Origin: Serinus canaria
Taxonomy: Eukaryota; Chordata; Aves; Passeriformes; Fringillidae
Assembly (NCBI RefSeq): GCF_022539315.1
Contig: NC_066314.1
Coordinates: 49,723,180 to 49,787,179 of the forward strand
Direction: 5' to 3'
DNA: 64,000 nucleotides
In this document: positions 59,390-64,000 of the stretch, piece after piece
Position numbering within the stretch: position 1 is the first letter of the stretch
How the letters are laid out: each line of letters begins with the position of its first letter
The notes under the pieces: generated by a model
Database searches by the model: none
Seen by the model: the letters and a program-made list of their open reading frames with translations, nothing else
Told to the model about the DNA's origin: nothing
Position numbers and translations under genes: made by a program

Positions 59390-59770
59390 TGTTCCAAGGA
59401 TTACCGGTGCCGTGCTCCGGGATGGAGTGGGGGAGAGAGGGGAGGCATTGTCCCCCTCCTTTTCCCACGGCTGTCCCCCCAAGGCTGGCTCTCCCAGGCT
59501 GACGCCCTGATGCCACGGGAGAGAGGGAGCGAAGCTGGCGGGGAGGGGACGTGGGAAGGAGGAGGGCGGGCTGCAGCACAGCCGAGCCAATCCTCGCCTC
59601 GGCAGGGAGACCAGAGAAAATGAGATTTATTCCAGCTATCCAGGACAGAAAACTTCAGGAACTTCTCTGCTGCTCCCCTCCTCCTCCCCGCTTCCCCAGT
59701 GCCATTTCCCGTCTGCCGGCATTGGCCGCCTCCCGCTCCCGGGTGCCGGCCTCAGTGGGTCTGGGGGAAG
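59390..59770. promoter_or_regulatory. Weak candidate promoter, locally CpG-enriched
   Basis: The stretch is more CpG-rich than its surroundings. It has a CCAAT box on the plus strand at 59587-59591 and one on the minus strand at 59725-59721. It could be the non-coding first exon of CDC42EP1 (minus) or a promoter for the CARD10-side neighbour (plus). No exon structure could be confirmed. Confidence 0.3.
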
Positions 59771-59843
59771 GGGGAAGGCCAGGCTGCTGTCTAACCTGCT
59801 TAGAGGAGCCCGGCTGCAGGGCAAAGGAAAGGGGCTTGAACCC

Positions 59844-59871
59844 TGTGTGTGTGTGTGTGTGTGTGTGTGTG
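59844..59871. repeat. (TG)14 microsatellite
   Basis: Fourteen perfect TG dinucleotides; expected to be length-polymorphic. Confidence 0.98.
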
Positions 59872-60135
59872 ACCCGTGGGGTGTCACACAGGGTCCCCTG
59901 ATCCCATATTGGATAGGACGTTCCCAGTGTTGTTAGTGCTGCCAGTCAGGACTGGGGGCTGCAGGTGGGTGGTGGTACCAGGAGCTGTGGGTAGCACTGG
60001 CTTGGACATTAGCAGGATGACAGCCTCCCTGAAGGCCACCTGGGCCAGGCTGGTGTTTGTTACAGGGTCAGGACAAGCGTTAATGCATCAGGACAAGCAT
60101 CATACCAGCGAGAGTGTGTCAGACCAGGGTGAGGG

Positions 60136-60210
60136 GGTGGCAGTGGATAAATGCAAGGAGGTGCTCTTTGGTGGCAGTGGATAAATGCAAGGAGGTGCTC
60201 TTTGGTGGCA
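60136..60210. repeat. 34-bp tandem duplication, about 2.2 copies
   Basis: The unit starting GGTGGCAGTGGATAAATGCA at 60136 recurs identically at 60170, and its first 7 bp recur at 60204. The lack of differences between the copies indicates a recent event. Confidence 0.95.
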
Positions 60211-63200
60211 CCAGGGAGAGCTTCTGCCCACACGTGGGACACCACATCCCTCTGGCATCGTGTGTTATCCCTTGATGTTCACAGGGCAGAAGACCCCATC
60301 AGTGCCAATGAGGGGCAACCTCCTGGTGGGTGTAGCATCATCAGTGCATTGGTGACCCACATGGCCTTCGGGCTTGGTTTGGTGGCTCTGCTGGGGACCA
60401 CTTGGCCACGTACAAGTACCTATTCAGGGCCCTGCTGAGGAGAAGGGAGGTGTCTCTGCTGGTGAAGGCGAGACAAGACTTGTTGGGGTTAAGTAGGGCT
60501 TGGCTGAAGGATGACAAGATGTCTGCAGAGGAGATGTCAAAATGGAGCCTGGCCGTTCACTGGGCTCGGGTGGCTTGTGCTAGGGTGCCCAGGCAGGAGC
60601 ACCCTGTTGCTCAGAGGTTTGCTAAGCAGCAGCAGTGGAGTTTGGCACTGTCCTCTGGCTTCTCTTCAGCAAAATGGAAGTTGGAATTTCTGCCTTCCGT
60701 GGAAGTTTTCTCCATTAGGAATTAAGACTGTATGTGCATGTTGGTGGTACTTTAAGTGGGTCTGTGTCTTGGAGGAGGATGGAAGCTTAGCTCTGATAGG
60801 AGATGAGCTCTGCCATCAGTGAGGAAAGGAGAAGAAATCATGACATGCATCCTCCCAGCTTGCCAGGGGTATGGTAGGCATTCCTTCCCCTAGGTCCTGC
60901 TCAGTGGAAGCTAATGGGCGTGGTGGGAGAGGCAGGGAAAGACCCTTTCTTTGGGTCTCCTCCCTCTGCATGGCCTTCCAGAGCATTTCCCCCCACCCTG
61001 CCTGAGGGGCTCTCCCTCACCCCCATCCCTGTGCCCTGCAGCAGAGGCTGCGTCAGGAAGCAGAGCCTGGGCCACGGCAGCCACCTCCACTGGGGAATGC
61101 AGAACAAATCTTTTCCAGATGGGACAGGGGCCACGTTCTGCTTCTTGCAGGGCGGCTGGCTCTCCACTGCCTCCTTCTCACTCCTACTCCAAGCATCTGT
61201 GTGCTCCGGGCCAGGATGGGCTTCATTTCCAGGAAAGCATCTGGAAATGCCTTCTCCTCAGCATCCTTCCCCAAAGCTGTGCTTTTGCAGCCATGCCAGC
61301 TAAGCTCTGACTTTTGTACTTCTAGGTCTAGCACCGAAGTGCTTTGGTGACCTCAAGGGTCAGGGGATGTACCAGCTCTGGGTCTCAGTACTCATCCTGG
61401 CCTCTGGCTGCTCGGTTACACCCCTTTCTTTCACATACAACAGCCTGGAAAGTCAGTCCATACAATCCTGCTTCTCAGCCTATTTATCCACCTCAGCTGA
61501 AAACTGAGTGGTGGCTGTGAGGCTGGACAGTGCTGCATAGTCATTGTACCACCCATGGGTGCCCTGGGCAGGAGCTTATGCCTGGACCCCTCCCAGTGCA
61601 GCTACCTCATTTACCTTCAGTCACCCCAACCTTTCATCCCATCTGTAACCCTAAGCCCCAGGCAGCAGTACCAGTCTCACCATGACAGAGAGACCGGCTA
61701 CTGGGCTTATCATGGAGCAGAGAAGTGGCCCAGCAGCTTTCCCAGATGAGGATTTGCTTTGACTACCACAACATCAAAGACAGGGCTGTGCAAATTGCAT
61801 CCCCTCATCTTCCCAGCACTCATCCCTCCAACACAGGGTTGAGGTCTTATGGATGACTGAATGTGATGGGGAGGGAGAGAGGAGTGGATGGATCTGGGGG
61901 GGCTGAAGTCTCTGCCCCACACTTCCTGGTGCTCACTCCTCCATCCTATCTCACTTTGCAGTGCCTTCCGCTTGCAAACTCAATGCCTGAAGGAGGCTGA
62001 CACAGGACTCCCCTCCAGTAAAGAAAAATCCTTTCCCCAGCACCTGGGAGAAGCCAAGGGAAGGTGATGAGGGCACCCCAGCTTGTGATAGGGTGCTCAC
62101 CCATGGGTTTATATTCCCTGCCATTTCAGTTTGCTGCCTTCCCACCTGCCCTCCTTCCCTGGGAAATTTCCAGGTATGGACTCCAAGAGCACAGCAGTGC
62201 TGGAAACTTCCTGAACAGGGAGGGCAGGCAGGGGGCTCGGTGGGAAGGGGGTGCCTTGCTCAGTGCACAAGAAGCAGATATCCTGTTGCTGCCCAGGGTC
62301 TCTGGCTCATATTTCCTCATTAACTGAAAGTGCTGCTTGTTTTCAGGTGACTTCCAGATGTTTCCATTCTTCTCTTGGGGCCGTGAGGGCACATACCACA
62401 TGGGTATGGGGATTACTGCCAGCAGTGGGGATGGGGGCGGGGGTGCAGAGAGCTCCCTTGCCCCACCAGGCATGGCCTCATCCAGCTCCCCCTCACCGTG
62501 GTGCTGTCAGGTCCCTTCTCCCTGCTCCCAGCCCATGGCCCTCGGTGCTGCCTCCAGCCCATGTCTAGCTGCCCTGCGGATCAGCTGAAGGCAAAAACCA
62601 GTTTCAGGGTGAGCAAGCCAGAGTGGTGGCAGGAGGTGACACCCTGGGGCAAGGGATAGGTGCAAGCACCCAGCGTCTTGCCAAGAGCATCCCTGGTCTG
62701 GTGCCAGCTCTGACTTTGTAGGCATTGGGTCCCTCATGCCCTACTGCTTCTCCACTGGGGTGATTTCTCCTCTGGCTGAAGCCCCAGATGCGCTCCTCTG
62801 GCTGATGCCCCAGGCTCAGCCCATTTTTGCTGTGAGTCCCCCACTGTGCCTGTTGCCTTTGAGATAAGCAGAGAGAGGGGCTGGAGTGGTCTGCTTCCCA
62901 GAATCCTTGTGCTGCACTGGGGAAGGAAAGCAGGGAGATTGTGGTGAGCACCACCACGCAGGCAGCAGCATTGGCTTAGACCCACTCATGCTATAAGTGG
63001 GGTGGATAACCCTGTAAACAGCCACTTCTAACTTTCCCCACCAACTCCTCCCCTCCCCTGGAGCAGTGGGAGGCCGAAGGAATGGGACTGACCACGTCCT
63101 GCTTGTGGGATTTGCAAAGGGGGGAGTGTGTGCTTTTCCCCTGGGAGCAGGGCTGGGAACTCAAAGTCTCGGGGTTTGCCAAAGCCCAGGAGGAGGCACG

Positions 63201-64000
63201 GATGAGTTCCCAGGCTCGCTGGCGGGCTGCCTCCCTCCCTCTGCCCATCTCCTCCTATCCCAAATATTTTCATCTTTCCTCCTCCCCCCACACTCCTCGG
63301 CTTCCTCCTGGTATGCTATTCCTGTCTGCTGGCCAGGGATGTGGGGTGCTGTAGGGCTGCTGTGGGTGTTGTGGGGTGTTGTTGGGTGTGAGGATGGAGG
63401 GACAGACCCCAGGACAGACCCTGATCTATGCTTTCCCTCCAAGTTTTACATGGGCACAGAGGAGAGGGAAGGGGGGGTTTGGGACATAGCTGGGAGGGGG
63501 AGGGAGGATGTTGCATAAACCAGAAGTAATCCAGGAACAGCTGCCTGTGGCCTGGAAACACTTCTGTGATTCCACGTACTAGGAAAGGAGATGTAAATAT
63601 AAAGATATATATTTATGTATGTAGACTACATCTCCCCAGAACAACCCCACCCTTGATTCTCCAGTTCTTTTTCACAGACCTTGTAAAAGTCAGTGCAGGA
63701 GGGACTGGGGGGAGGGCTGAGATATAAATTTGGTGCTTGGAGAAGTAGCTCTCTGTGTGCAGGGGAATCTGTGAGTCTCTTTGCCCTTCCTCAAATATGT
63801 TCCCTTGACAGGACAAGGAGGGGGGAGCACATCTACAGGAGTTTAAAGCCCATGCAGGCTGGAGGGAGCTGGGATGGAAGTTGTTGGGGTGGGGAGAGAA
63901 AGGAGGAGATGGTGAGGGTAGGAGGGATTCAGAGGGGAAGGAGGGGATGGGAGTGAGCGGGAAACTCTGGGCCTTTGGGAAATGAATTGCATGAGGAGTT
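60211..64000. other. Non-coding right end, no gene recognised
   Basis: In the human order CARD10 would follow, transcribed on the plus strand here. No CARD domain or coiled-coil exon of CARD10 was seen. A TATA-like ATATAAAT at about 63722 and A/T-rich patches near 63595-63620 are present without a credible downstream exon. Confidence 0.45.

Noticed and set aside
63715..63740. TATA-like ATATAAAT as a CARD10-side promoter
   Set aside because: No downstream exon with coding potential is visible before the window ends, and the surrounding sequence is not CpG-rich.
1..64000. CRISPR arrays, tRNA, rRNA, bacterial defence or phage-like systems
   Set aside because: No repeat-spacer array, cloverleaf or prokaryotic gene organisation was seen; everything recognisable is vertebrate nuclear DNA.

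Overview
This is vertebrate nuclear DNA, almost certainly from a bird and probably a songbird. The evidence is short introns, CpG-island promoters, several 3' fragments of CR1 LINEs and avian-type solo LTRs. The gene order matches human 22q13.1 (LGALS1 side - PDXP - SH3BP1 - GGA1 - LGALS2 - CDC42EP1 - CARD10 side), read in the opposite direction. Five protein-coding genes can be reconstructed with intact frames and splice sites: PDXP, SH3BP1, GGA1 and CDC42EP1 on the minus strand, and LGALS2 on the plus strand.

Layout. 1-7 kb has no recognisable coding exon; it holds a solo LTR (123-511), a CR1 fragment and the PDXP 3' UTR. PDXP (7129-8273) has two exons and a CCAAT-rich CpG promoter. SH3BP1 (9560-19288) has 18 coding exons; two introns carry solo LTRs of different families, each with a perfect target-site duplication. 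GGA1 (22933-31626) has 17 coding exons and starts in a CpG island with ETS, GC-box and NRF1-type motifs. From 32 to 48 kb there is a large non-coding stretch with a 25-bp minisatellite, a CR1 tail, a decayed endogenous retrovirus and a diverged 185-bp direct duplication. LGALS2 (48331-50566, plus strand) has four coding exons, the first probably only two codons long. It faces CDC42EP1 (53179-55434, minus strand) tail to tail. The last 8.5 kb upstream of CDC42EP1 has no recognisable coding exon.

Functionally the genes are neighbours by ancestry and not an operon. PDXP is a HAD phosphatase for pyridoxal phosphate and cofilin; SH3BP1 is a BAR-RhoGAP for Rac/Cdc42; CDC42EP1 is a Cdc42 effector of the Borg family; GGA1 is an Arf-dependent clathrin adaptor at the trans-Golgi; LGALS2 is a beta-galactoside-binding lectin. 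Three of the five act on actin or Rho-family signalling. I saw no CRISPR, tRNA, rRNA or bacterial-type system. The most noteworthy structures are the three solo LTRs with intact target duplications, the decayed ERV, the two-codon LGALS2 first exon and the apparent absence of LGALS1 next to PDXP. Exon boundaries were assigned by eye from splice consensus, frame continuity and similarity to remembered human family members; no alignment program was run.
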